A model generated the notes under the pieces. It saw only the letters and a list, made by a program, of their open reading frames with translations. It did no database searches and was not told where the DNA came from. Made by a program: the position numbers and the translations under genes. Below, piece by piece: positions 40,951 through 50,570 of a stretch of DNA of 57,513 nt (position 1 is its first letter; every line of letters starts with the position of its first letter). Origin of the DNA: Thiothrix sp. (lineage in GTDB: Bacteria > Pseudomonadota > Gammaproteobacteria > Thiotrichales > Thiotrichaceae); NCBI GenBank assembly GCA_020442915.1, contig JAGRJD010000033.1, forward strand, positions 32,994-90,506, written 5' to 3'.

Positions 40951-41661
40951 ATGAAAAAGTCATTGTTCTTCACACTCCTCAGCACTGCACTTTTTTCCAT
41001 ATCCACAGCCCATGCCGGGGGTGGCAGCATTTTCGGTGAAGGCTTGGGCGGTGGCGGCATGTATGTCGGCGGCAACTATGGTCAGGCTACCACCAATTGC
41101 ATGCTATCGGATTTATCATCAGCCTATGCATCTGTCTCTAGCGATCCTAGTGAAGATCTAGCCAATTACGGCATTCCCCATGAAGAGGACTGCAGTAATC
41201 CCGGCTGGAAAGTCTATGGCGGCTACAAGATCATGGACAATCTGGCCATTGAGGGTGGCTATTACAATCTGGGAGATACAGACGAATCCTTCGCAGCATC
41301 CGATGGCAAAAACTCAGCCAGCATCCAGGCCACTGGCGAGGCTTCGGGCATTGCCCTGTCCGGCGTGTATTCCTACCCGGTCATGGACAACCTGAAAATC
41401 ATGGGCCGGGCCGGTGTTATCAAGTGGAAATCCAAGGGTGATCTGGACGTAACAGCCACACTTGATGGCTCGACCGATTCTCAATCAGGACAAAGTAAAG
41501 TTGATGGCACCAGCCTGCTGCTCGGTGCCGGTGCCCAGTACGACTTCGACCAGAACTGGGGCGTCCGGGGTGAATACGAATACTTCAAGCGCAAGGATTT
41601 TGCCGGCGAAGAGCGTGACGTGAACATCCTCTCTGCCGGTGTGGTCTACAACACCTTCTGA
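40951..41661 (+). CDS. Outer-membrane beta-barrel protein (OmpA-like barrel)
   Basis: Exported protein of 236 residues: the ATG at 40951 starts a signal peptide (KKSLFFTLLSTALFSISTAHA) after AACAAGGACAAC. An upstream frame extension was rejected. Alternating strands such as GMYVGGNYGQA, WKVYGGYKIMDNLAIEGGYY and the closing VNILSAGVVYNTF (terminal Phe) fit an 8-stranded outer-membrane barrel. One loop has two cysteines (NCMLSDL, EEDCSNPG). Codon use around 41090-41170 is AT-richer than in neighbours. The gene is paralogous to the next one. Confidence 0.8.
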   Translation: MKKSLFFTLLSTALFSISTAHAGGGSIFGEGLGGGGMYVGGNYGQATTNCMLSDLSSAYASVSSDPSEDLANYGIPHEEDCSNPGWKVYGGYKIMDNLAIEGGYYNLGDTDESFAASDGKNSASIQATGEASGIALSGVYSYPVMDNLKIMGRAGVIKWKSKGDLDVTATLDGSTDSQSGQSKVDGTSLLLGAGAQYDFDQNWGVRGEYEYFKRKDFAGEERDVNILSAGVVYNTF

Positions 41662-41750
41662 TCCGGCAGCCGGAAACCTGTACCCGGCGGTGGGTCCTGT
41701 CCTGCCGCCTTTCCCTACCCCAACAAGAACAACCACAAGGGAATCAACCG

Positions 41751-42326
41751 ATGAAACCAGTACTGCTTGCAGGCCTTGTCAGCCTGCTGCTGACACAGGC
41801 CAGTGCCTTTGCCTATGACTACGCCGCAGACGACAGTATCAACAGCAATCTCCAGAAACTCTATGTGGGTGCCAATATCGGCCTGGTGGCCGGTGACGCC
41901 CAGGACTTCTGTGATGAGAGAGACCTGACCTGCCTGCCCTGGAAAGCCCTGGTCGGCTATCGTGTCAATGAAAAGATCGCGGTCGAAGGCAGCCTGTTCC
42001 GTACCCTCAAGGGAACATCCAGCGCCAGCGCAGATTATGGCGAACCCTATGACACCGGCGGCATGAGCGCATCAGTCCTCGGCTTTTACCCGATTCAGGA
42101 CAATATCGAAGCCTTCGGCCGCCTCGGAGTCGCGGTCTGGGACACCGAGAGCGACAACTCAGTCACGGTTGCCAACATCTGCAACGGCGGTACCGACTTC
42201 CTGATCGGCGGCGGTGCCCAGATGAACATCTCCGACAACCTCGGTCTGCGTGGCGAAATGGAATACATTGGTGGTGATTTCGACAGTACCACCTTCAGCG
42301 CCGGCATCACTTACAGCACCTTTTAA
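41751..42326 (+). CDS. Outer-membrane beta-barrel protein, second paralogue
   Basis: Exported protein of 191 residues with signal peptide MKPVLLAGLVSLLLTQASAFA. The barrel pattern repeats that of the upstream gene: LYVGANIGLVAGD, WKALVGYRVNEKIAVEGSLF, LGLRGEMEYI and the terminal FSAGITYSTF. Two cysteines (DFCDERDLTCLP) sit in the same loop position as in the paralogue. AAGGGAATC precedes the ATG. It is 89 bp downstream and likely co-transcribed. Confidence 0.8.
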   Translation: MKPVLLAGLVSLLLTQASAFAYDYAADDSINSNLQKLYVGANIGLVAGDAQDFCDERDLTCLPWKALVGYRVNEKIAVEGSLFRTLKGTSSASADYGEPYDTGGMSASVLGFYPIQDNIEAFGRLGVAVWDTESDNSVTVANICNGGTDFLIGGGAQMNISDNLGLRGEMEYIGGDFDSTTFSAGITYSTF

Positions 42327-42354
42327 ACCCGACTTTGGAATCCGCAATCTCGCA

Positions 42355-42377
42355 CAGGAAGGGTTAAACCCTTCCTG
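42355..42377. repeat. 23-bp near-perfect palindrome
   Basis: Arms CAGGAAGGGTT and AACCCTTCCTG, 11 bp each, surround a single A. It lies 28 bp after the second beta-barrel gene and upstream of aspS. There is no T-run on either side, so it is not a standard intrinsic terminator. Confidence 0.6.
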
Positions 42378-42520
42378 TTGCTGAACCGCCGGTACCCTTT
42401 GCCTTTTCAGGCGACCCACCTTGCCGGCAACACAGGCAGGCCATGATTCCGGCTTGCTTATCCGCCTTGCAGCGCTTAACATTTCCGGCCTTGCATAAAA
42501 CTTCAATCAGGAAAACAATC

Positions 42521-44299
42521 ATGCGTAGCCATTACTGCGGGCTGGTGGATGAAACGCTGCTGGACCAGCAAATCACCCTGTGTGGCTGGGTCAACCGTCG
42601 GCGTGACCACGGTGGTGTCATCTTTGTCGACCTGCGTGACCGGGAAGGTCTGGTTCAGGTGGTGTTTGATCCGGACCGGCAGGACATTTTCCAGCTCGCC
42701 GAACGGGTGCGCAATGAATACGTCCTGCAGGTAAGTGGCCGGGTACGCGCCCGTCCGGAAGGCACAAGCAATGACAGCCTGCACAGCGGCAGTATTGAAG
42801 TGCTGGCTCTGGAAATGGAAATCCTGAATACGGCGGAAACCCCACCCTTCCAGCTGGATGAAGAAAATGTCGGGGAAGAAACCCGCCTGACCTACCGCTA
42901 TATCGACCTGCGCCGTCCGGAAATGCAGCAACGCCTGCGCCTGCGTGCCCGCGCCACCAGCTACATGCGCCGCTACCTGGACCAGAACGGCTTCATGGAC
43001 ATCGAGACCCCGATGCTGACCAAAGCCACCCCGGAAGGGGCTCGCGACTATCTGGTTCCGAGCCGTACCCATCCGGGCAGCTTCTTCGCCCTGCCGCAAT
43101 CCCCCCAGCTGTTCAAGCAGCTGCTGATGATGGCAGGCATGGACCGCTATTACCAGTTTGCGCGCTGCTTCCGGGATGAAGACCTGCGAGCCGACCGTCA
43201 GCCGGAATTCACCCAGCTTGATATTGAAACCTCGTTCCTGGATGAAAACGGTATCATGAACCTGATGGAAACCATGGTACGCGGCCTGTTCAAGGAGCTG
43301 ATCGGGGTGGCACTGCCGGAAAAATTCCAGCACATGCCCTATGGTGAAGCCATGGCACGCTTCGGCTCCGACAAGCCCGACCTGCGCATTCCGCTGGAGC
43401 TGGTCGAAGTCAGCGACCTGATGCAGTCCGTGGAGTTCAAGGTATTCGCCATCCCGGCCAAAGACCCGGACAGCCGTGTCGCCGCCCTGCGTCTGCCCAA
43501 AGGTGGAGCGCTCTCGCGCAAGGAAATCGATGACTACACGGCCTTTGTCGGGCGTTACGGTGCCCGGGGGCTGGCCTACATCAAGGTCAATGACCTGGTT
43601 GCCGGGCGTGAAGGGCTGCAGTCCCCGATCCTGAAATTCCTGCCGGATGCGACGGTAGACGGCATTCTGGCACGTACCGGTGCTGAAAATGGCGACCTGA
43701 TTTTCTTTGGTGCCGACAAGGCCAAAGTCGTGAATGATGCCCTCGGTGCCCTGCGCGTCAGACTCGGTCATGATCGCCAGCTGCTGACCAGCGAGTGGGC
43801 GGCCCTGTGGGTGGTGGATTTCCCGATGTTTGAATGGGATGAGCGTGAAAAGCGCTGGGCGGCCCTGCACCACCCGTTCACCGCCCCCGGCGGCACGGTG
43901 GAAGCCTTGGCCGCCAATCCGGGTCAGGCCCTGTCCCGCGCTTATGACATGGTGCTCAATGGTACCGAAATCGGTGGCGGGTCGATCCGTATTCACGATA
44001 TGGCGCTGCAGCAGGCCGTATTCAGGCTGCTGGGCATCAGCGATGAAGAAGCGGAAGCCAAGTTCGGCTTTCTGCTCAATGCCCTGAAATACGGTTGCCC
44101 GCCCCACGGGGGTCTGGCCTTCGGTCTCGACCGGCTGGTGATGCTGATGACCGGCAGTCAGTCCATCCGTGATGTCATGGCCTTCCCGAAAACCCAGACC
44201 GCTGCCTGTCCACTGACGGATGCCCCGGCCCCGGTCGACCTCAAACAGCTGCGCGAACTCAACATCCGTGTCAAGCTGCCGGAGAAAGGCACAGACTGA
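42521..44299 (+). CDS. aspS: Aspartyl-tRNA synthetase
   Basis: Class II synthetase of 592 residues. The ATG at 42521 ([17 protein letters not shown]) has CAGGAA upstream; a longer frame at 42443 was rejected. The N-terminal OB-fold contains [23 protein letters not shown]. Motif 2 is [24 protein letters not shown] and motif 3 is [12 protein letters not shown]. The bacterial GAD insertion domain is present between about residues 290 and 420. It may act as the discriminating or non-discriminating form; this cannot be read here. Confidence 0.97.
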   Translation: MRSHYCGLVDETLLDQQITLCGWVNRRRDHGGVIFVDLRDREGLVQVVFDPDRQDIFQLAERVRNEYVLQVSGRVRARPEGTSNDSLHSGSIEVLALEMEILNTAETPPFQLDEENVGEETRLTYRYIDLRRPEMQQRLRLRARATSYMRRYLDQNGFMDIETPMLTKATPEGARDYLVPSRTHPGSFFALPQSPQLFKQLLMMAGMDRYYQFARCFRDEDLRADRQPEFTQLDIETSFLDENGIMNLMETMVRGLFKELIGVALPEKFQHMPYGEAMARFGSDKPDLRIPLELVEVSDLMQSVEFKVFAIPAKDPDSRVAALRLPKGGALSRKEIDDYTAFVGRYGARGLAYIKVNDLVAGREGLQSPILKFLPDATVDGILARTGAENGDLIFFGADKAKVVNDALGALRVRLGHDRQLLTSEWAALWVVDFPMFEWDEREKRWAALHHPFTAPGGTVEALAANPGQALSRAYDMVLNGTEIGGGSIRIHDMALQQAVFRLLGISDEEAEAKFGFLLNALKYGCPPHGGLAFGLDRLVMLMTGSQSIRDVMAFPKTQTAACPLTDAPAPVDLKQLRELNIRVKLPEKGTD

Positions 44300-44372
44300 A
44301 TCCATCCGGCCCGGCATCACAAGTTCCCCCCGCGCTCCAAACCACCGGAGCCGGGGCTTTCAGGCGCAGCAG

Positions 44373-44774
44373 CTAGCCGGGCAGGGGCCGTTTTTTTCCC
44401 TGCGCATCAATCGCCACATAGGTGAATTCCGCCTTGGTGACCATGAAGCGCTGCTCGGGTTGGTCGCTCAAAACCTTCTTGACCCAGGTTTCCAGGTGCA
44501 GGGTGATGGAGGTGGTACCGGTCCGGATCAGTTCACCATAACAGCACACCACATCCCCGACCTTGACCGGACGGATGAATTTCATGCTGTCGACCCCGAT
44601 GGTCACCACCCGCCCACGGGCCAACTCCTTGGCCAGAATGCCGCCGGCAATATCCATCTGTGCCAGCACCCAGCCACCAAAAATATCCCCGTTCGGATTG
44701 GTGTCCCCCGGCATGGCCAGGGTACGCAGTATCATGCTGCCTCTGGGGGCATTGTCATCGTCACTATCAGTCAT
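44373..44774 (-). CDS. yciA: Acyl-CoA thioesterase, YciA type
   Basis: Hotdog-fold thioesterase of about 133 residues. The catalytic region is NPNGDIFGGWVLAQMDIAGG, and the CoA-binding strand is VVTIGVDSMKFIRPVKVGD. The start at 44774 follows AGGAACGAGCGG; a start at 44798 is also in frame. It hydrolyses acyl-CoA, probably medium to long chain. It is convergent with aspS. Confidence 0.88.
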   Translation of the reverse strand: MTDSDDDNAPRGSMILRTLAMPGDTNPNGDIFGGWVLAQMDIAGGILAKELARGRVVTIGVDSMKFIRPVKVGDVVCCYGELIRTGTTSITLHLETWVKKVLSDQPEQRFMVTKAEFTYVAIDAQGKKRPLPG

Positions 44775-44925
44775 CCGCTCGTTCCTGCAGCTCATCAACC
44801 AGAATCACTACTTTACGTGAGATTGGAAAAACCGGCCAGAAGCCGGTGCAGCCTGTGAATGCCTTTCGCCTGCCGGCCCTATGAGCGATCGCGGGCCGGA
44901 AAAAGGCGGCGAAAAGCATCCCGGT

Positions 44926-47900
44926 CTAATGCTGCTCCAGCTGCCGGGGCGACTCTGGTGCGGCGGGTTCGGCAACCGGCTCCGGCTCATGCTTTCTGCG
45001 CCCCAGCCGAAACAGCCAGACCAGACCATGCTCCAGCCGGTCGATGTAGGTATACACCACCGGAATCACCAGCAGACTGAGGAGGGTCGAAGCCAGCAGG
45101 CCACCGATCACCACAATCGCCATCGGGGAACGGAAGCTCGGGTCAACGGCCAGCCCCAGTGCCGTCGGCAGCATACCTGTCCCCATGGCAATGGTGGTCA
45201 TCACGATCGGACGGGCGCGTTTGTGGCAGGCATCCACCAGCGCATCAAAACGGGGCAGCCCGCGTTCATGCATGGCAACAGTGGCATATTCCACCAGCAG
45301 AATCGAGTTCTTGGTTACAATCCCCATCAGCATGATCAGCCCGATCACCGATGGCATCGACAGGCTGTTATGAGTCAGCAGCAACGCGACAAAAGCCCCC
45401 CCCAGCGACAACGGCAGCGCCATCAGAATGGTGATCGGCTGCAGGAAATCATGAAACAGCATGACCAGGACCACATAAATGAACATGATCCCGATCAGCA
45501 TGGCCAGTCCGAAACTGCTGAACAGCTCCTGCATGCTTTCCGCATCCCCGGAGGCCGGACGCTGGACATTCTTCGGCAGGGACTGCAGGCTGGGAAGCTG
45601 GTTGGCCTCGGCCAGCACATCACCCAGCTCCCGGCTGCCCAGCTCCACGTCGATGTTGACATTGCGCTGGCGGTCATAGCGCTTGATCTGGGCCGGACCA
45701 CTGCTGATGTAAATATCCGCTACCGACTCCAGCGCCACTTCGCCCCGGTTGCCCGGCACACGCAACTGACGGATGGCATCAAGATCGGTACGGACATCCC
45801 GGTCCAGACGCACCCGCACCGGAATCTGGCGCTGGGGCAGATTCAGCTTGGGCAGGCGGCTTTCAAAATCCCCTGCCGTGGCAATCTGAACGGTCGATGC
45901 CAGTACCTGGGTGCTGACCCCCAGATCAGCAGCACGGGCAAAATTCGGCACGATGTGAATCTCCGGACGCTGCAGGCTCGCATTGGACACCACATTGCCG
46001 ACATTCTGCAGGGTACGCAGATCCTTCGCCACCGCCAGCACACTGGTATTAAGCGCATGGGCATCATCACTGGAAAGGGTGATCTGCAACTTCTCGCCCC
46101 CACCACCACTGCCGACCTTGATGCGTGCTCCCGGCAGACCGGCCAGTATCTGGCGGATATCGTTCTCCACCATCTGCTGGGTGCGCTTGCGTTCGGTACG
46201 GTGTGACAGCACCACCGTCATGGTGGCCTTGCGCGCATCCGTCCCGCCGCCGCCGCCGAACGGCCCTTCCTCACCGGCTTCATACCCTACCAGGGTGAGA
46301 ACGCGCTGAATTTCCTCAATCGGCTGCAGCATCAGGCGCGCCTGCTCAGCCACCGCCTGGGTTTCCTCCAGGGTACTGCCGGGTTGCAGCTCAACCGTGA
46401 CGGTCGTGCGCCCCTCATCACCCGCCGGAATAAAGCCGCGTGGTAACAGCGGCAGCAACATGACCGAACCGACGAAGAAGCTGATGGCCATGATCAGGGT
46501 GATGAAACGGTGGTGCAGGCACCATTTCATGGTTGCCATGTAATGACGCATGATCCAGCCATCCTTTTCCTCATGCACCTGTTTGGGTGCCTTGAGAAAA
46601 TAGGCCGCCATCATCGGGGTCAGCATGCGAGCCACCACCAGCGAGAAAAACACCGACACCGCCGCCGTGATCCCGAAGGGCTCGAAAAACTTGCCCGCCA
46701 CCCCTCCCATGAAGGCTGTGGGCAGGAATACCGCAATCAGGGTGGAGGTGGTGGCAATAACCGCCATGCCGATCTCGTCTGCCGCTTCAATTGCTGCCTG
46801 CAGCGGTGTCTTGCCCATGTGCAGGTGGCGCACGATGTTTTCCACCTCCACGATGGCATCATCCACCAGTACACCGACCACCAGCGCCAGTGCCAGCAGG
46901 GTCAGCAGGTTGAGCGAATAGCCGAAGAAATGAATGGCGGCAAAGGTCGGAATGATGGCCATGGGCAGGGCAGTCGCTGCCACCACCGTGGAACGCCAGT
47001 CCCGCAAAAACAGCAGCACCACCAGAATCGCCAGTCCCGCCCCCTCATACATCAGCAGCATGGAACCGTTATAATTGTCCTCGACCGGTACGTAGGTATT
47101 GTAGGCCTCGGTGAACGTGACCAGCGGGTAAAGTGCCGACAGCCGCTCCACTTCGGCCCGCACAGCCCTGGCAGTATCAACCTCACCGGCCCCCTTGATG
47201 CGGGTGATCTGAAACCCGACCACCGGCTGGCCATCCAGAAACGCTGCGGTCGAGCGCTCCTCAATGGTATCTTCCACGCTGGCAATCCGGTCCAGACGCT
47301 CATAACGGCCATTGCTGACCGGAATGGTAATGGCGGCAATTTCATCAACGGACTGTACTGCCCCCAGGGTACGGACAGTCTGCACTCCGCCGCCGATGTC
47401 GCCACGGCCACCGGACGCATCCTGCTGCATGGCGGCCAGGGCCGTGGAAACATCACTGGCACGAATGCCCAGCCCCTTCATCAGGGCCGGGTTCAGGTTG
47501 ACCTGAATCTCACGATCCACCCCACCGATGCGTGCGCTGCGTCCCACGCCCTTGACCCCCATCATGGCCTTGCTGACTTCATTGTCAACAAACCAGGACA
47601 GGGCCTCCTCCGTCATGCGCGATGAGGAAACCGTGTAGGTAATCACGGGATTGCCTGACGTCGTGACCTTGGAGATCACCGGCTCATCCATGCTGCCCGG
47701 CAGATCACCACGGATCGAATCCACCGCGTTGCGCACTTCGCTCAGGGCAATTTCGGTATCCTTTTCTATCTCGAATTCGACAGCAATGGTGGCCGCTCCA
47801 TCGCTCAGGGTGGTCTGAATGTGCTTGACCTCTCCCACGGAAGCCACCGCATCCTCGATCTTGCGCGCCACCTCGGTTTCCAGCTGGGAGGGCGATGCCC

Positions 47901-48057
47901 CCTCCATGGTAGCAGTGACGGTCACGACCGGCAGCTCAATATCCGGGAACTGCTGGATCAACAAGGCACGAAAACCCTGAAGACCGAGAAAGGTCAGGAT
48001 CATGAACAGCAGCAGCGCCGGGACCGGGTTGCGGATCGACCAGGCTGAAATATTCAC
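44926..48057 (-). CDS. RND multidrug efflux pump, inner-membrane transporter
   Basis: HAE1-type RND transporter of 1043 residues and 12 membrane helices with two large periplasmic loops. The N-terminus ISAWSIRNPVPALLLFMILTF and FPDIELPVVTVTATMEGASP are typical. The proton-relay aspartates lie in VLVDDAIVEVENI. It exports amphiphilic compounds using the proton gradient. The start overlaps the upstream membrane-fusion gene by 4 nt. No outer-membrane TolC-like gene is nearby. Confidence 0.93.
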   Translation of the reverse strand: MNISAWSIRNPVPALLLFMILTFLGLQGFRALLIQQFPDIELPVVTVTATMEGASPSQLETEVARKIEDAVASVGEVKHIQTTLSDGAATIAVEFEIEKDTEIALSEVRNAVDSIRGDLPGSMDEPVISKVTTSGNPVITYTVSSSRMTEEALSWFVDNEVSKAMMGVKGVGRSARIGGVDREIQVNLNPALMKGLGIRASDVSTALAAMQQDASGGRGDIGGGVQTVRTLGAVQSVDEIAAITIPVSNGRYERLDRIASVEDTIEERSTAAFLDGQPVVGFQITRIKGAGEVDTARAVRAEVERLSALYPLVTFTEAYNTYVPVEDNYNGSMLLMYEGAGLAILVVLLFLRDWRSTVVAATALPMAIIPTFAAIHFFGYSLNLLTLLALALVVGVLVDDAIVEVENIVRHLHMGKTPLQAAIEAADEIGMAVIATTSTLIAVFLPTAFMGGVAGKFFEPFGITAAVSVFFSLVVARMLTPMMAAYFLKAPKQVHEEKDGWIMRHYMATMKWCLHHRFITLIMAISFFVGSVMLLPLLPRGFIPAGDEGRTTVTVELQPGSTLEETQAVAEQARLMLQPIEEIQRVLTLVGYEAGEEGPFGGGGGTDARKATMTVVLSHRTERKRTQQMVENDIRQILAGLPGARIKVGSGGGGEKLQITLSSDDAHALNTSVLAVAKDLRTLQNVGNVVSNASLQRPEIHIVPNFARAADLGVSTQVLASTVQIATAGDFESRLPKLNLPQRQIPVRVRLDRDVRTDLDAIRQLRVPGNRGEVALESVADIYISSGPAQIKRYDRQRNVNIDVELGSRELGDVLAEANQLPSLQSLPKNVQRPASGDAESMQELFSSFGLAMLIGIMFIYVVLVMLFHDFLQPITILMALPLSLGGAFVALLLTHNSLSMPSVIGLIMLMGIVTKNSILLVEYATVAMHERGLPRFDALVDACHKRARPIVMTTIAMGTGMLPTALGLAVDPSFRSPMAIVVIGGLLASTLLSLLVIPVVYTYIDRLEHGLVWLFRLGRRKHEPEPVAEPAAPESPRQLEQH

Positions 48058-49910
48058 TGGCTGCCTCCGGCACCGCGTTCGCCATCAGCCAGCTGCACCA
48101 GATCATTGTCATTCAGGAAGGCACCACCACTGGCCACCAGGCGGGCCCCGGTCTCCACGCCTTCCAGGATTTCCACCCGGTCCTGCATGCGCCGTCCGGT
48201 TTTGACCAGGGTCTGGTGCACATGGCTGTCATCCCCGACCACAAACACATACTGACGGCCATCACGCAGGATCACGGTCGTCTGGGGTACGGTCAGGGCA
48301 TCCTCGCTGCCATGGCGGATCAGGCCCTGAACAAACATGCCTGCCCGTGCGGAACTGCCCTGCGGCAGGCTGACATAAACCAGCGCACGCCGGGTCGTGC
48401 TTTCCAGCTCCGGAGACACCTGCCTGACCTCCCCGTCGACCACTTCACCGGTTGGCAGGGTAATACTGACCGGCTGGCCTTCACGGATCTGACCCAGCAC
48501 ATCGCTATCCACTTCCGCATGCCACTCCAGACGATTCTGGCGGATCATGCGAAACAGTTCAGTCCCCGGCTGCACCACCATGCCAAGCGCAGCACTGCGT
48601 GCACTGATGACCCCGTCATCCACGGCCCGGATCACGGTCTGGTCCATACGGATCTGCAGCGACTCCAATGCTGTCTGCTGCACCTTGAGTGCCGCACGCT
48701 GGGCTTCGACCACTGACGCCTGAACCGTGATGGCGGCCTTCTGGGTATCCACATCCTTCTCGCGAACCGTCACCGCTGCCTGCTGCACCGCCACATTGGC
48801 ACGCTGGGCCTTGACCCCGGCCTTGCTGGATTCCACAGCCGCCTGCTGGGCCTGCAGCTGGGACTTGCTGGCCATCACCCCGGCCTTCTGGGCCTGCACC
48901 ACAGCCTGCTGGGCGCTGATGGCAGCCTTTTTGGCCTCCACATTGGCTTTCTGGGCCTCCAGCGCTGATTTTTTGGCATTGAATCCGGCCTGCTGGGCAT
49001 TCAAGGCTGCTTTCTGGGCATTCAGGGCCGCTTTCTGGTTTTCCACACCCGCCCGGGCGGTTGCTTCGGCGGTCAGGTACTGATCCACCTGCTGCAGCGG
49101 CAGGGCACCGGTCGGCTTGAGCTTGCGCGCACGATCCGCATTGGCCTTGGCTTCATTGAAACTGGCCATGGCCTGCTGTATACCGGCATTGGCCTGGGCA
49201 ATACCCGCATTGGCCTGGGCCACACTGGCCTGAGCCTGCTGCAGTCCGGCCCCGGATTCCGACAGCTGGGCATTGGCCTGAACCACCCCGGCGTTGGCCT
49301 GGACCACGCCGGCGTTGGCCTGCTGCACCCCGGCATTGGCCTGAACCACCCCGGCATTGGCCTGGGATACGCCGGCCTCAGCCTGCAGCACCCCGGCATT
49401 GGCCTGTTCCACCCCGGCATAGGCCTGCTGCACCCCGGCCTGGGCCTGTCCTACGGCGGCTTCAGCCTGAGCCACGGCAATACGGGCCTGGGACAGCTGG
49501 GTTTCCGCCTGGGCCACCCCCGCCTCGCCCTGGGAGATCACGGCTTTCTGCTGGGTCATGTCGGCCTCGATACTGCCTTGGTACAGGCGCGCCAGCTCCT
49601 GTCCCTTGCTGACCACATCGCCGACATCGACCAGCAGGTCAGTCAGGCGCAGGCTGCCGGTTTCCGCCGCAATCACCGCCTCCTGCCAGGGAGTGATGGC
49701 CCCGTCGGCACTGATATTCACCGCCCAGTCTTCCAGCTCGGGCTTGACGACATTGACAGTCAGGGCAGGCTTGGCATCCGCAGCCGTTGCAGCCGCATCC
49801 GTTCCGCCAGTTTCGGAGCGGACCATCCCCCCCCCGACCAGCAGGCTGCCACAGACCACACTCACAAGCAGAACGCGCCAGTCGCGCTGTTTTGAAGTGC
49901 CTGGGTTCAT
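48054..49910 (-). CDS. Membrane-fusion protein with very long heptad hairpin
   Basis: Periplasmic adaptor partner of the RND pump, 618 residues, against about 400 for usual members. The start at 49910 puts a membrane anchor at the N-terminus (VLLVSVVCGSLLVGGG). The beta-barrel/lipoyl part is about 47-125 (LRLTDLLVDVGDVVSKGQEL) and resumes after about 425 (DQTVIRAVDDGVISA, ITLPTGEVVDGEVRQV). Between them lie two arms of seven-residue repeats. Arm 1 is about 130-262 with units like AGVVQAN; arm 2 is about 287-419 with units like AALNAQK. I count 19 units in each, joined by a 24-residue turn. Confidence 0.9.
   Translation of the reverse strand: MNPGTSKQRDWRVLLVSVVCGSLLVGGGMVRSETGGTDAAATAADAKPALTVNVVKPELEDWAVNISADGAITPWQEAVIAAETGSLRLTDLLVDVGDVVSKGQELARLYQGSIEADMTQQKAVISQGEAGVAQAETQLSQARIAVAQAEAAVGQAQAGVQQAYAGVEQANAGVLQAEAGVSQANAGVVQANAGVQQANAGVVQANAGVVQANAQLSESGAGLQQAQASVAQANAGIAQANAGIQQAMASFNEAKANADRARKLKPTGALPLQQVDQYLTAEATARAGVENQKAALNAQKAALNAQQAGFNAKKSALEAQKANVEAKKAAISAQQAVVQAQKAGVMASKSQLQAQQAAVESSKAGVKAQRANVAVQQAAVTVREKDVDTQKAAITVQASVVEAQRAALKVQQTALESLQIRMDQTVIRAVDDGVISARSAALGMVVQPGTELFRMIRQNRLEWHAEVDSDVLGQIREGQPVSITLPTGEVVDGEVRQVSPELESTTRRALVYVSLPQGSSARAGMFVQGLIRHGSEDALTVPQTTVILRDGRQYVFVVGDDSHVHQTLVKTGRRMQDRVEILEGVETGARLVASGGAFLNDNDLVQLADGERGAGGSQ
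48654..49523 (-). repeat. In-frame 21-bp repeats encoding the heptad arms
   Basis: The coding DNA of the membrane-fusion protein holds about 38 degenerate 21-bp units. Those at 49270-49400 are nearly identical on the plus strand (units of the form CCGGCATTGGCCTG plus seven bases). They keep frame, so they are protein repeats rather than a CRISPR or satellite. The high identity suggests recent unit duplication. Confidence 0.8.
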
Positions 49911-50084
49911 AAAAATCCACTTTGTAATATTGAAAATCATTTTCCGATGGCGCAATAAAGCACAACCCGGCAGCAAATACAAGAATGGCCGGGCCTCGCC
50001 AAGGTCTTGCCCATCAACAGCCATTCAGCCCCGGAATCAAGCCATGCTACCATTCTGCCATACCGGGGTATACCTGCCCCGGTC

Positions 50085-50135
50085 ACTCGAAATTTCGAGT
50101 CAAAAGTCCAGAAATTTGTGCCGAAAGTCCAGAAA
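50085..50135. promoter_or_regulatory. Palindrome and paired direct repeats upstream of the efflux operon
   Basis: A perfect 16-bp palindrome (ACTCGAAATTTCGAGT, 50085-50100) is followed by two copies of AAAGTCCAGAAA at 50103-50114 and 50124-50135, spaced 21 bp (two helical turns). A further hairpin (ACCGGGG/CCCCGGT) lies at 50062-50083. They lie about 150-225 bp upstream of the membrane-fusion start. An operator role is inference. Confidence 0.45.
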
Positions 50136-50158
50136 ATGTCAGACATGACCAACAACAG

Positions 50159-50545
50159 GCCGATTTCCACACCCACACCCTGAAGACCTCCCGGCTGGAG
50201 CCCCGCCCGATCATTCTGCTGGATGGCGTACTGCTGTTTGCACTGGAACCCGTGCGTTCCCGACTGGATATCACACTTTTCGTTGACGTACCGGCGGACT
50301 TTCGGCTGGCCCGGCGCCTGCTGCGCGACGTCGCCGAGCGCGGGCGCTCACCCCGGTCCGTGCTGGAACAATACCTCGCCACGGTACGCCCGATGCACGC
50401 ACGCTTTGTCGAACCCTGGAAAACACAGGCCGACTACTGTATCACCAACGAACAGGACTTTGAACCCGCGCCGGAACGGCTGCTGACTGCCGTCAGGGGT
50501 GACAATGATGAACTCAGGTTCCCGCATCCTCACCAGCCCGTCTGA
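50159..50545 (+). pseudogene. Uridine kinase remnant lacking its N-terminal half
   Basis: Residues aligning with the C-terminal half of uridine kinase are clear: FHTHTLKTSRLEPRPIILLD, then FVDVPADFRLARRLLRDVAE and VRPMHARFVEPWKTQADY. Compared with E. coli Udk, about 95 N-terminal residues, including the P-loop, are missing. The frame stays open upstream but the sequence there has no family resemblance and no ATG or ribosome-binding site precedes the homologous part. It cannot be an active kinase as it stands. It abuts the operator-like repeats before the efflux operon. Confidence 0.75.
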
Positions 50546-50570
50546 GCTGCACCCGGCAGTTGTCGGATCG

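Noticed and set aside
42355..42377. Intrinsic terminator
   Set aside because: The stem is strong but no T-run follows on either strand.
42503..44320. A 605-codon frame opposite aspS
   Set aside because: It has no recognisable domain and mirrors the GC-rich third positions of aspS.
49125..49523. CRISPR-like or satellite repeat array
   Set aside because: Units are 21 bp without spacers, keep reading frame and encode heptads of the membrane-fusion protein.
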